From Candidatus Eremiobacteraceae bacterium (lineage in GTDB: Bacteria > Vulcanimicrobiota > Vulcanimicrobiia > Eremiobacterales > Eremiobacteraceae): 61,544 bases of DNA. The notes under the pieces are model-generated. The model made no database searches, was not told where the DNA came from, and worked only from the letters and a program-made list of their open reading frames with translations. Location of the stretch: positions 1-61,544 of the forward strand of contig DATGJI010000022.1 in assembly GCA_035295225.1 (NCBI GenBank), given 5' to 3'. A program made the translations under genes and the position numbers. Of the stretch, positions 11,115 to 18,803 are shown piece after piece (the stretch's first letter is position 1; each line of letters starts with the position of its first letter).

Positions 11115-11923
11115 TCGCCTGCAGATCGGAACAAGAGCTCGCCAAGATGCGGGCCAGCGGACGAGTGAACGCGCAGGCGCTCGCGGCGCTTCGCGCTCGC
11201 GTCGCGCCCGGAATCACGACGCGCGAGATCGACCGCTTCGCCGAGGAGACGATCCGCGCGCTTGGCGGCGAGCCGGCATTCTTGGGCTACAACGGTTTCA
11301 CCGGGTCGATCTGCCTTTCGCTGAACGAAGAAGTGGTTCACGGGATTCCGGGCGACCGGGTCTTGCGTGACGGCGATCTTTTGAAGATGGATATCGGGTC
11401 GATCGTGGACGGCTGGTACTCCGACATGGCCTGCACGGTCGGCGTGGGCGAGATCTCGGCCGAAGCGGCAGCGCTGCTCGAAGCGACCGAAGAATCGCTC
11501 AACGTGGGAATCCGCGAAGTTCGGCCCGGGGCGCACGTCTCGGACATCGGACACGCGGTGCAGACCTTTGTCGAAGCGCGCGGCTATTCGGTCGTGCGTC
11601 AGCTTGTCGGCCACGGCATCGGACAGAAGCTGCACGAAGAGCCCCAAGTGCCGAATTTCGGCAAGCGCGGCGCGGGGGCCAAACTCAAACCGGGCATGGT
11701 CCTCGCAATCGAGCCGATGGTGAACCAAGGCGGCTGGCAGGTCTACACGAAGCCCGACAAATGGACTGTGGTCACGGCCGACGGCAAGCTGTCGGCGCAC
11801 TTCGAGCACACGGTCGCGGTCACGCAGGACGGCTACGAGATTTTGACGGTTATTGACGGGTCGATGGCGAAAGGAGGCTCGGTTGGCACGCAGACGCGGC
11901 GGCATGCAGAGGCGCTCGGCTAA
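11111..11923 (+). CDS. map: Methionine aminopeptidase, type I
   Basis: I take ATG 11111, overlapping the adk stop; this gives [19 protein letters not shown], the normal short N-terminus, and 270 residues. Metal ligands of the pita-bread fold are recognisable: [14 protein letters not shown], the histidine in [10 protein letters not shown], and the glutamates in AIEPMV and [10 protein letters not shown]. It removes initiator methionine co-translationally. Confidence 0.96.
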   Translation: MIACRSEQELAKMRASGRVNAQALAALRARVAPGITTREIDRFAEETIRALGGEPAFLGYNGFTGSICLSLNEEVVHGIPGDRVLRDGDLLKMDIGSIVDGWYSDMACTVGVGEISAEAAALLEATEESLNVGIREVRPGAHVSDIGHAVQTFVEARGYSVVRQLVGHGIGQKLHEEPQVPNFGKRGAGAKLKPGMVLAIEPMVNQGGWQVYTKPDKWTVVTADGKLSAHFEHTVAVTQDGYEILTVIDGSMAKGGSVGTQTRRHAEALG

Positions 11924-12173
11924 GAAAAAAGAGGCGCGCGCCGCGACCACGGCATCGCCCAAAGAAGAGGCCATTGAAGTAGAGGGCGTGGTCGTCGAAC
12001 CGCTGCCCAACGCCTTCTTCCGCGTCGAGCTGCAGAACGGCCACCGCGTGCTCGCCCGCGTCTCGGGCAAGATCCGCATGAACTTCATCCGCATCTTGCC
12101 GGGCGATCGCGTGCTCGTCGAACTCTCTCCGTACGACCTCAGCCAAGGGCGTATAACGTACAGGTATAAGTGA
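11883..12173 (+). CDS. infA: Translation initiation factor IF-1 with extended N-terminus
   Basis: Residues from about 28 onward are IF-1: an OB fold with [35 protein letters not shown] and [16 protein letters not shown]. An in-frame TTG at 11883 follows a strong AAAGGAGG at about 11870-11877 with good spacing, giving 96 residues, some 25 more than usual; the extra residues are Arg, Lys and Ala rich. The start lies inside the end of map. The next possible start is ATG 11904. Confidence 0.9.
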   Translation: MARRRGGMQRRSAKKKEARAATTASPKEEAIEVEGVVVEPLPNAFFRVELQNGHRVLARVSGKIRMNFIRILPGDRVLVELSPYDLSQGRITYRYK

Positions 12174-12286
12174 TGAAAGTCAGACCATCGGTCAAGAAGA
12201 TCTGTGACAAATGCAAGATCATCAAGCGGGCGGGTCGCACGCGTGTGATCTGCGAGAACCCTAAGCACAAGCAGGCGCAAGGATAG
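12173..12286 (+). CDS. rpmJ: Large-subunit ribosomal protein L36
   Basis: A 37-residue frame opening at ATG 12173, overlapping the infA stop (TGATG). It reads [15 protein letters not shown] at the start and has the Cys-x2-Cys, then Cys-x4-His pattern of the zinc-binding L36, ending [10 protein letters not shown]. It is the usual gene between infA and rpsM. Confidence 0.97.
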   Translation: MKVRPSVKKICDKCKIIKRAGRTRVICENPKHKQAQG

Positions 12287-12290
12287 GACT

Positions 12291-12680
12291 ATGGCAAGAA
12301 TCGCGGGCATCGACCTGCCGCGTGAAAAACGCATCGAGATCGCTCTGACGTATATCTTCGGCATCGGCCGGCCCACTGCCGTACGGCTGCTGGGCGTCAC
12401 CGGCGTCGATCCGGATATCCGCGTCAAAGACCTCAAAGACGAAGACATCCAAAAGCTTCGCGAGCAGATCGAAAAGAATCTCAAAGTCGAAGGCGACCTC
12501 CGGCGCGAGGTCGGCGGTGCGATCAAGCGGCTGATGGACATCGGCTGCTACCGCGGCCTGCGCCATCGCCGCGGCCTGCCCGTTCGCGGGCAGCGCACGA
12601 AGACGAACGCCCGCACGCGCAAAGGTCCGAAGAAGACCGTCGCAGGCAAGAAGAAAGCCAAAGGACCGGGAGGTAAATAA
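12291..12680 (+). CDS. rpsM: Small-subunit ribosomal protein S13
   Basis: The 129-residue S13 starts [20 protein letters not shown] and has [20 protein letters not shown] near the end, plus a lysine-rich tail. S13 contacts P-site tRNA and L5. rpsK follows after 4 nt. Confidence 0.98.
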   Translation: MARIAGIDLPREKRIEIALTYIFGIGRPTAVRLLGVTGVDPDIRVKDLKDEDIQKLREQIEKNLKVEGDLRREVGGAIKRLMDIGCYRGLRHRRGLPVRGQRTKTNARTRKGPKKTVAGKKKAKGPGGK

Positions 12681-12684
12681 ATAG

Positions 12685-13083
12685 ATGCCCGCAGCACCGA
12701 AAAAAGAACGGACTCGCAAGAAGCGCGTCATCAAGAACGTCTCGCAGGGCGTCGCGCACATCCGGTCGAGCTTCAACAACACGATCGTCACGATCACGGA
12801 TACGCAGGGTGGTTCAGTGGCGTGGGCGAGCTCAGGCAACATGGGCTTCAAGGGATCGAAGAAGTCGACGCCGTTCGCCGCGCAGATGGCGGCGGAGAGC
12901 GCGGCGCGCAAGTCCATGGAGCACGGCATGCGGCAGGTGGAGGTCTACGTCAAAGGGCCGGGCGCCGGACGCGAAGCCGCGATCCGCGCGCTGCAGGCCG
13001 CCGGCCTGGAGGTCGTCTTGATCAAAGATGTCACGCCGATCCCGCACAACGGATGCCGGCCGCCGAAACGGCGCCGGGTCTAG
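12685..13083 (+). CDS. rpsK: Small-subunit ribosomal protein S11
   Basis: A 132-residue S11 with [35 protein letters not shown] and the terminal [15 protein letters not shown], all highly conserved. S11 forms the 30S platform. rpsD starts 18 nt downstream behind AGGAGCAAG. Confidence 0.98.
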   Translation: MPAAPKKERTRKKRVIKNVSQGVAHIRSSFNNTIVTITDTQGGSVAWASSGNMGFKGSKKSTPFAAQMAAESAARKSMEHGMRQVEVYVKGPGAGREAAIRALQAAGLEVVLIKDVTPIPHNGCRPPKRRRV

Positions 13084-13101
13084 GAGGAGCAAGAAACACG
13101 C

Positions 13102-13761
13102 ATGGCACGCTATACGGGGCCCGTCTGCCGGCTTTGCCGGCGCGAAAGCGCAAGCGGGTCCAAACCGGGCGAGAAAGTCAAACTCTTCCTCAAGGGCGAG
13201 CGCTGCTTGAGCAAAAAGTGCGCGGTCGAGCGCCGCACGGCAGCCCCCGGCCAGAAAGCGAATACGAAGAACCGGCCCAAGGTCTCAGAGTACGGCAAAC
13301 AGCTGCGCGAAAAGCAGAAAATGCGCCGCATCTACGGGGTATTGGAGAAGCAGTTCGAGAACTATTTCGAGAAGGCGAGCCGTTCAAAAGGCCAGACCGG
13401 AGCATCGCTGCTCGCGTTGCTGGAAACCCGGCTCGACAACGTGGTGTACAGGTTGAACCTGGCCACGTCGCGTGCCCAGGCCCGCCAGCTGGTCAGGCAC
13501 CGCCACTTCACCCTCAACGGTAAACGCGTCAACATCCCGTCCATGCAGGTCAGGCCGGGTGACGGCGTCGCCGTCGTGGAGACCAGCACCAAGTCGCCGC
13601 TGTTCGGAGCCCTCACGGAGTACGCGAAGGGACGCCGCGTGCCCGGCTGGCTCGAATTCAACGAGCAAGAGCTCAAGGCGAAGGTGCTGGCCAGGCCCGC
13701 GCGCGCGGATATCGACACGAACGTCGAAGAACAATTGATCGTCGAGTACTACTCGCGATAG
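13102..13761 (+). CDS. rpsD: Small-subunit ribosomal protein S4, zinc-binding form
   Basis: The 219-residue protein begins [16 protein letters not shown] and has a second cysteine pair (CLSKKC), so it is the C+ form of S4. The S4 RNA-binding domain is visible as [20 protein letters not shown], followed by [18 protein letters not shown]4 nucleates 30S assembly. It leads into rpoA as in the alpha operon. Confidence 0.98.
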   Translation: MARYTGPVCRLCRRESASGSKPGEKVKLFLKGERCLSKKCAVERRTAAPGQKANTKNRPKVSEYGKQLREKQKMRRIYGVLEKQFENYFEKASRSKGQTGASLLALLETRLDNVVYRLNLATSRAQARQLVRHRHFTLNGKRVNIPSMQVRPGDGVAVVETSTKSPLFGALTEYAKGRRVPGWLEFNEQELKAKVLARPARADIDTNVEEQLIVEYYSR

Positions 13762-13785
13762 CACCGAAGGCATCGGAAGGAAACC

Positions 13786-14721
13786 ATGGCAGTTTTGGAA
13801 TTTCAACGGGCATCGATCGAGGTGCGGGAGCGCCGCGATAACTATGCCAAGTTCGCGATCGAGCCGCTGGAGCGCGGGTTTGGGATAACGCTCGGCAACA
13901 GCTTGCGACGGATCTTGCTCTCATCGTTGCCCGGCGCGGCGGTGACGTATGTCAAGATCGACGGCGTGCTGCACGAGTTCTCCACCATTCCGGGGGTCGT
14001 CGAAGACACGACGAACATCATCCTCAATCTCAAGGGCTTGCCGTTGAAGCTGAGCGTCGATGAGCCGAAAGTGCTGCGCATAGAGGCAACGGGCGAACGC
14101 GAAGTCACGGCCTCGGACATCGTGCCGGACGCCGACATCGAGCTCTTGGAGCCCGACTATCACATCGCGACGCTATCGGACAAAAAGGCCCGTCTCTTTA
14201 TGGAGATCGGCGTCGAGAAATGGCGCGGCTACGTCACGGCCGACAAGCAGCGCAACGTGGAGCACGTGATCGGGCTTATTCCGGTTGATTCGATCTTCAC
14301 GCCCATCCGCAAGGTCGCATATCAGATCGAGGACACGCGCGTCGGACAGGTCACGGATTACGACCGTCTCATCATCGAGATCGAGACGAACGGCAGTCTC
14401 ACGCCCGACGAGGCGCTCAGCACCGCGGCCGGCATCTTGCAAGACCAGCTCGGCATGTTCGTCACGTTCAGTGGCCGGCCGGAGATCGAAGCGCCGGTGG
14501 AAGAGGCCAAGCCGTTCGCCGGCTGGGATATTCCGGTCGACGAGTTGGACCTCTCCGTGCGATCGTACAACTGCTTGAAGCGGGCGGGTATCACGAAGAT
14601 CTCGGAGCTGTTGCAGAAGACAGAAGAAGAGATCATGAACATGCGCAACCTCGGCAAGAAATCAGTGGACGAGATCAAGGAGAAGCTGCAAGAGCGCAAC
14701 CTCTCCTTGAAAGCGCAGTAG
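13786..14721 (+). CDS. rpoA: RNA polymerase alpha subunit
   Basis: At 311 residues it has the full alpha architecture: the dimerising N-terminal domain ([38 protein letters not shown]) and the C-terminal DNA-binding domain from about residue 245 ([16 protein letters not shown] and [14 protein letters not shown]). It assembles RNA polymerase and contacts UP elements and activators. Confidence 0.98.
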   Translation: MAVLEFQRASIEVRERRDNYAKFAIEPLERGFGITLGNSLRRILLSSLPGAAVTYVKIDGVLHEFSTIPGVVEDTTNIILNLKGLPLKLSVDEPKVLRIEATGEREVTASDIVPDADIELLEPDYHIATLSDKKARLFMEIGVEKWRGYVTADKQRNVEHVIGLIPVDSIFTPIRKVAYQIEDTRVGQVTDYDRLIIEIETNGSLTPDEALSTAAGILQDQLGMFVTFSGRPEIEAPVEEAKPFAGWDIPVDELDLSVRSYNCLKRAGITKISELLQKTEEEIMNMRNLGKKSVDEIKEKLQERNLSLKAQ

Positions 14722-14729
14722 GAGCGGCG

Positions 14730-15086
14730 ATGCGGCATAAACTTGCTACCAAACGGCTAGGGCGCAACGACGACCATCGTCGCTCGATGCTGCGCAATCT
14801 CGCCACGTCGCTCTTCACCCACGGCAAGATCGAGACCACGATCGTGCGCGCGAAAGAAGTGTCGCGCGTAGCGTCTCGCCTGATCACCCGAGCGAAGAAG
14901 GGCGATCTGCAAAGCCGCCGACTGATCGCCGCCTATCTCACATCGGAGGACGTCGCGAAGAAAGTCGTCGAGGTGATCGCGCCAAGCCTTGCCGCTCGCA
15001 AAGGCGGCTACACGCGCGTCATACGCACGCGCATCCGCAAGGGTGACGCCGCCGAGATGGCTCAACTGGAACTGCTGCAATCGTAG
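14730..15086 (+). CDS. rplQ: Large-subunit ribosomal protein L17
   Basis: The 118-residue L17 starts MRHKLATKRLGRNDDHRRSM and has LFTHGKIETTIVRAKEVSRV. It is the last gene of the alpha operon. Its final codons (CTGCAATCGTAG) are copied in the tandem 48-bp duplication that follows. Confidence 0.98.
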   Translation: MRHKLATKRLGRNDDHRRSMLRNLATSLFTHGKIETTIVRAKEVSRVASRLITRAKKGDLQSRRLIAAYLTSEDVAKKVVEVIAPSLAARKGGYTRVIRTRIRKGDAAEMAQLELLQS

Positions 15087-15170
15087 GCACCAAGATGTAG
15101 GGCGGACCTTTATGGTCCGCCTCTGCAATCGTAGGCATTAAAATGTGGGGCGGACCTTTATGGTCCGCCT
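15075..15170 (+). repeat. 48-bp tandem duplication carrying two palindromic hairpins
   Basis: A unit beginning CTGCAATCGTAGGCA at 15075 is repeated at 15123, two copies in direct orientation, differing at a few bases. The first copy starts inside the last four codons of rplQ. Each unit ends in the 21-bp palindrome GGCGGACC-TTTAT-GGTCCGCC (15101-15121 and 15149-15169). The hairpins follow the operon end directly and could stop transcription, but no U tract follows them. Confidence 0.9.
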
Positions 15171-15183
15171 CGCCCGCGCGAAC

Positions 15184-15213
15184 AAAAAGGGGGCCTATAT
15201 GAAATCGGCCCCC
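15184..15213 (-). terminator. Rho-independent terminator for the DUF4383 gene
   Basis: On the minus strand a GGGGGCC / GGCCCCC stem (15207-15213 with 15189-15195, 11-nt loop) is followed by a run of five T (complement of 15184-15188). It lies 17 nt after the stop of the minus-strand gene ending at 15230, as expected for an intrinsic terminator. Confidence 0.8.
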
Positions 15214-15229
15214 TTCGTCTATTTGTCAG

Positions 15230-15613
15230 CTACGCGGCCGCCTTCGAAGGCGCAGCAGCCGTGAGCCCGGCGATCAGCAAGATCGCACCGGTGGTGAGGT
15301 GGATCCAGATATCGCCGCCGCCGATCGGCAAGATGCCGAGCAGGTTCGGCGTCAGGAATCCGACGACGCCGATGAGCAGCAAAATGATACCAAACGTCTT
15401 GCAGAACGAAATACCGCCGGATTCCGTGCGGCCGCCCGCAAGTCCGGCCAGACCGATGATGACGTGGACGAGGTTATGCAGCAGATTGACGTCGGCGATC
15501 CCGAACAGCATGCTCGGAGTCATGCTCATCGTGCCGCCGAACGCAGGGATGAAGCCCGCGATGCCTACGATAAGATATATGGCGCCGAAGAGAGTCGCGA
15601 GGGTCTTTGCCAT
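15230..15613 (-). CDS. DUF4383-type four-helix membrane protein
   Basis: I start at ATG 15613 (MAKTLATLFGAIYLIVG), with GGGAGG about 10 nt upstream; the open frame extends further up without support. The 127-residue product has four hydrophobic helices and the NLLHNLVHVIIGLAGL motif seen in DUF4383 proteins, whose function is not known. It stands alone between the alpha operon and a divergent dehydrogenase gene and ends in its own terminator. Confidence 0.85.
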   Translation of the reverse strand: MAKTLATLFGAIYLIVGIAGFIPAFGGTMSMTPSMLFGIADVNLLHNLVHVIIGLAGLAGGRTESGGISFCKTFGIILLLIGVVGFLTPNLLGILPIGGGDIWIHLTTGAILLIAGLTAAAPSKAAA

Positions 15614-15796
15614 GGTTTTGTCGCCTCCCGAGCGGAGCAATGAAAGCAGCCGCCGGCAAAAGAGGCCGACCGCTTGCGCCAACGTACCATCCTTTTCGGC
15701 TGATTCCTTTCGGTTTCGGAATCGCACAACAACACGCGTGCGCGTGCCGGCGGAACAGAGAAATGCCCTTGGTGCGAGCCCGACGAACGCACGCTC

Positions 15797-16777
15797 GTGC
15801 GAATCTTATTCTGCGGTGAAGGTTTTTCCGAGTCGCGCCGCCGCTTAGCTCCGCTGCTGACGAATACCGAGTTAGCGACGTGTCGCGCCGATCGCGTGCT
15901 CCAGTCGCTCGACGGCGTCGACGTCATCGTGCCGTACGTGAGCCGTATCGACCGCGCGATCATCAGTGGCGGAAGATTCGGGCTCGTGCAGCAGTTCGGC
16001 GTCGGGCTTGACGGTGTCGATCTCGAGGCGGCGACCTCCGCCGGCGTCTGGGTAGCGCGGGTTCCAAGTGCGGGCACGGGCAACGCCGAGTCAGTCGCGG
16101 AGCACGCGCTGCTGCTGATGCTGGCTCTTTCGCGACGGCTTCCGCAGACCCGGGCTGCGCTTGCCGCCGGAGAGGTAGGCGAACCGGCCGGGCTTGCGTT
16201 GTGGGGCAAGACTGCGTGTATCGTCGGCTTGGGTGACATCGGCAGCGCGCTTGCGCTTCGCCTGCAGGCCCTCGGCATGCGGCTGATCGCCGTCCGCCGG
16301 CGGCCGCAAGCGGGCGGTGCGCCCGAACTGGGCGTCGAGCGCGTCTTCGGTCCGGAGGAACTTCACGCGGCGCTCGCCTTGGCAGACTACGTGATCCTCT
16401 GCGTCAACTACGACCAGGCGTCGCGCAATCTTATCGACGGCGCTGCGCTGCAGGCCATGAAGCGCGGGGCGTTCGTGATCAACGTCGCGCGCGGCGGACT
16501 CGTCGATCCGGACGCGCTGCTGAGCGCGTTGCGGTCGGGCCACGTCGCGGGCGCGGGCTTAGATGTGTTTTGGGAGGAGCCGCCGGACCCGCGTCATCCG
16601 CTTTTCAAAGAAAACGTCATAGCGACGCCGCACATCGCGGGCGTCACGGACGCCTCGTACGTCGGCATCGCCCAGGTCGTCGCGGACAACGTGAAGCGTT
16701 ACGCGCGCGGCGAGGCGCCGCGCTTCGCCGTCAATACGCCGTCATCCGCCGCGCAGCGGGCGCGCAGCGCGCGCTGA
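15797..16777 (+). CDS. D-isomer-specific 2-hydroxyacid dehydrogenase family protein
   Basis: The 326-residue protein starts at GTG 15797. It has the NAD-binding GLGDIGSALALRLQ fingerprint near residue 140 and the catalytic set of the family: Arg in NVARGGLVDP, Glu in DVFWEEPPDP and His in IATPHIAGVTD. Substrate cannot be told from sequence; glycerate, phosphoglycerate and hydroxypyruvate are common in the family, and a glycerate kinase is encoded at 49480. Its 3' end overlaps the convergent gene ending at 16699 by 79 bp. Confidence 0.9.
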   Translation: MRILFCGEGFSESRRRLAPLLTNTELATCRADRVLQSLDGVDVIVPYVSRIDRAIISGGRFGLVQQFGVGLDGVDLEAATSAGVWVARVPSAGTGNAESVAEHALLLMLALSRRLPQTRAALAAGEVGEPAGLALWGKTACIVGLGDIGSALALRLQALGMRLIAVRRRPQAGGAPELGVERVFGPEELHAALALADYVILCVNYDQASRNLIDGAALQAMKRGAFVINVARGGLVDPDALLSALRSGHVAGAGLDVFWEEPPDPRHPLFKENVIATPHIAGVTDASYVGIAQVVADNVKRYARGEAPRFAVNTPSSAAQRARSAR

Positions 16778-17394
16778 TAGTCGCGCGTACCTTCGTTCTC
16801 CGTATCCGCAAGGTCGCAGCGGATGGGAGCGGCCGCTTGAAATGCGGGCGGGGGTGAGACATCGCCTCGCAATCCTTCGATCAGGTTATGCAGGATGATG
16901 TCAAATCTGTCCAGATGCTCGACGGCCACGCGCTTCCATCGCTTCCCCGGATCCGTCGCCACGAGCACCGACGCGGAAGGCCGGAGCCATTCGATCGCCG
17001 TCGTGCCCTCGATCACTGCAGCATGAGCGCCTTTTTCGTTCAACCAGTCGAGCGCCGCAGCTAAAGCTGCCGGCGCTTGCTCGCGGAGTGCTATGACCCA
17101 TGCGACCGCGATCGCGCCGGCATTGGCAAGTCTTCGCGTGTCGGTGTTCGGCTTGTTGATCGCGCCCGGCGCGGTCACGATCCGCGCCGGAAGGGCTGTC
17201 GAGACAGTCTCGCAGACCCCGCACGATGCGCCGCGGCCGCAGACTCCCCGGTCGTGCGGCTTATCGAACTCACCATCCGCGACCGTCAGCTTTATGGCGC
17301 CATACCGCAAGCCGGCGAGAGCCTGAAGCGCGCGCTCAGCTGCAAGCGTCTTGCCGACGCCCGAGTGCGGACCACCCACTATCACCACATTCAT
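16699..17394 (-). CDS. P-loop nucleotide-binding protein, MobB-like
   Basis: The likely start is ATG 17394 (MNVVIVGGPHSGVGKTLAAE), putting the Walker A loop GGPHSGVGKT at residues 7-16. The 231-residue product has a cysteine cluster (CGRGASCGVC) near residue 55 and resembles MobB-type GTPases that assist molybdopterin dinucleotide synthesis, but I see no other molybdenum gene and treat that as weak inference. Its start codon shares the palindrome CATG with the divergent gene's start. The 3' end runs 79 bp into the convergent dehydrogenase gene. Confidence 0.75.
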   Translation of the reverse strand: MNVVIVGGPHSGVGKTLAAERALQALAGLRYGAIKLTVADGEFDKPHDRGVCGRGASCGVCETVSTALPARIVTAPGAINKPNTDTRRLANAGAIAVAWVIALREQAPAALAAALDWLNEKGAHAAVIEGTTAIEWLRPSASVLVATDPGKRWKRVAVEHLDRFDIILHNLIEGLRGDVSPPPAFQAAAPIRCDLADTENEGTRDYQRALRARCAADDGVLTAKRGASPRA

Positions 17395-18205
17395 GACCGA
17401 GCAGAGAGTTTCGCCCCGGCATGCTTCATTCCGCCACAAGAAAGTGCCAGCGGAGTTGCCCGCATTTGCGCTGAACCGCGTGCCGGTGCTTGACCAACGC
17501 CGGGTGCCGCCGGTCGGCCCGCTCGTCGCCGCGTCGCTCGACAAAGCCGTGGTGATTTTCGTGCGGAATTGGATATTGTGGGTGGTGGCGCTTGCGGCCG
17601 GTGCTCTTGGCGGGGCTCTATCCCCGCTCGCGGCCTTCGTGCCGGCCGCGGTCATTGCGGTGTACTGGTCGTGCGCAGCCTATGCCAACGCCGCACGCCT
17701 CGAGCGCCCCGAGTATCGGATGAACGCGTCGACTGTCCTAACGCTCATCGCGGCATCCTTCTTCGGCGGCCTGGCGACCGAATTCGGCCTCTTTCTTTTT
17801 GTCGTGCCGGGAATATGGATCGGCAACAAGCTTTCGATGACGGCGATCGCGGCAGTCCTCGACGACTTGCCGCTGGGGTTGGCGTTCGACCGTTCTTGGC
17901 GCGCTATCGAGGGTCAGTTTTGGACCACACTGGGCTTTAACGTGGTCGTCTGGCTCGCGATGCTGGGCGTCACCGTCGCGGGCTACGCGATTCTGCTCGG
18001 CCTTGTCGCGCTCGTTTCGACCGGATTCCCGTCCACCGAGTTCACGGGCTGGTCGAGTTTCTCACCTATCATGAGCGCGCTGTTCGGCGCGGGCGTGCTG
18101 CTCTACACGCTTGCGATCTGTCTGACGTATCAGATGCACGCGATCGCTCAGCTGCACTGGTACCGCGCGCTGCAAGTCCCGCGCCCCGCGCTCTCCCTGT
18201 CGTAG
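17393..18205 (+). CDS. Uncharacterised polytopic membrane protein
   Basis: Starting at ATG 17393, the product is 270 residues with about five or six hydrophobic segments from residue 50 on (IFVRNWILWVVALAAGALGG, TLIAASFFGGLATEFGLFLF, VVWLAMLGVTVAGYAILLGL). It resembles DUF975 or glycerophosphodiesterase-type membrane domains in layout, without a motif I can name. No Shine-Dalgarno site precedes 17393; GTG 17444 is an in-frame alternative that would separate it from the divergent P-loop gene. Confidence 0.75.
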   Translation: MTEQRVSPRHASFRHKKVPAELPAFALNRVPVLDQRRVPPVGPLVAASLDKAVVIFVRNWILWVVALAAGALGGALSPLAAFVPAAVIAVYWSCAAYANAARLERPEYRMNASTVLTLIAASFFGGLATEFGLFLFVVPGIWIGNKLSMTAIAAVLDDLPLGLAFDRSWRAIEGQFWTTLGFNVVVWLAMLGVTVAGYAILLGLVALVSTGFPSTEFTGWSSFSPIMSALFGAGVLLYTLAICLTYQMHAIAQLHWYRALQVPRPALSLS

Positions 18206-18295
18206 GGCAAGCGTCGCTTGCCGAAATCCTGATTGGACGAATCGCAGATTGGGAATATCGTTCCTGTATACGGATTGATTTGTGAGGACTATGAC

Positions 18296-18682
18296 ATGCA
18301 CGCCTTGATCCTTGCCGCCGCGCTAAGCGGAGCCTCGTGCGCGAATCCAAGCATACTTTCCGCCGTCGCACAGCCGGTCACGGCAAACGGCGCGTTGAAC
18401 CACTATACGATATCCATCACCGTCCAGAATATCGGCAGCGTCCGTCAGCCGAGCAATCTGCTCCAGTCGATCGACGTGCTGCAAGACGATCAGCCCGTCG
18501 ACCGCATCGGACTGCAGCCGCTCCGGCCGAACCAAACACAAAAGGTCACGTATGGATTCGATCGCTCAGCCGATGCGGGCGAGGGAACGACAAACCTCAT
18601 CTTCACGCTTGATCTCAACGGACGGAGCGGAGACGATATCGATTGCCACGGCGGCGTCGAGAGTTTCAAGCTGCGCGTTTAA
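18296..18682 (+). CDS. Small secreted protein, CARDB-like fold
   Basis: ATG 18296 follows GAGG with 8-nt spacing and opens a signal peptide (MHALILAAALSGASCANPSI). The mature part, about 110 residues, has an immunoglobulin-like pattern (HYTISITVQNIGSVRQPSNL, then QKVTYGF) resembling CARDB adhesion domains. Three cysteines remain. The function is unknown; the gene ends just before a cluster of palindromic repeats. Confidence 0.75.
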   Translation: MHALILAAALSGASCANPSILSAVAQPVTANGALNHYTISITVQNIGSVRQPSNLLQSIDVLQDDQPVDRIGLQPLRPNQTQKVTYGFDRSADAGEGTTNLIFTLDLNGRSGDDIDCHGGVESFKLRV

Positions 18683-18689
18683 GGAATAT

Positions 18690-18803
18690 CGTGTGCGGCG
18701 GACCATATAGGTCCGCCCTACAGCGAACATCGTGTAGGCGGACCATAAAGGTCCGCCCTACAGCGAACATCGCGTAGGCGGACCATAAAGGTCCGCCCTA
18801 CAG
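18690..18803. repeat. Three tandem 40-bp units with palindromic hairpin (copies 3-5)
   Basis: Hairpins lie at 18697-18717 (loop ATATA), 18737-18757 and 18777-18797 (loop ATAAA), each with arms GGCGGACC and GGTCCGCC. The units repeat every 40 bp and share TACAGCGAACATCG between hairpins. They are in the opposite orientation to the copies after rplQ and fill the space between the convergent ends of the secreted protein gene and pckA. Confidence 0.92.

Noticed and set aside
18690-18803. CRISPR-like array of three 40-bp units
   Set aside because: The spaces between the hairpins are identical, there are no unique spacers and no cas gene is nearby; these are tandem palindromic repeats.
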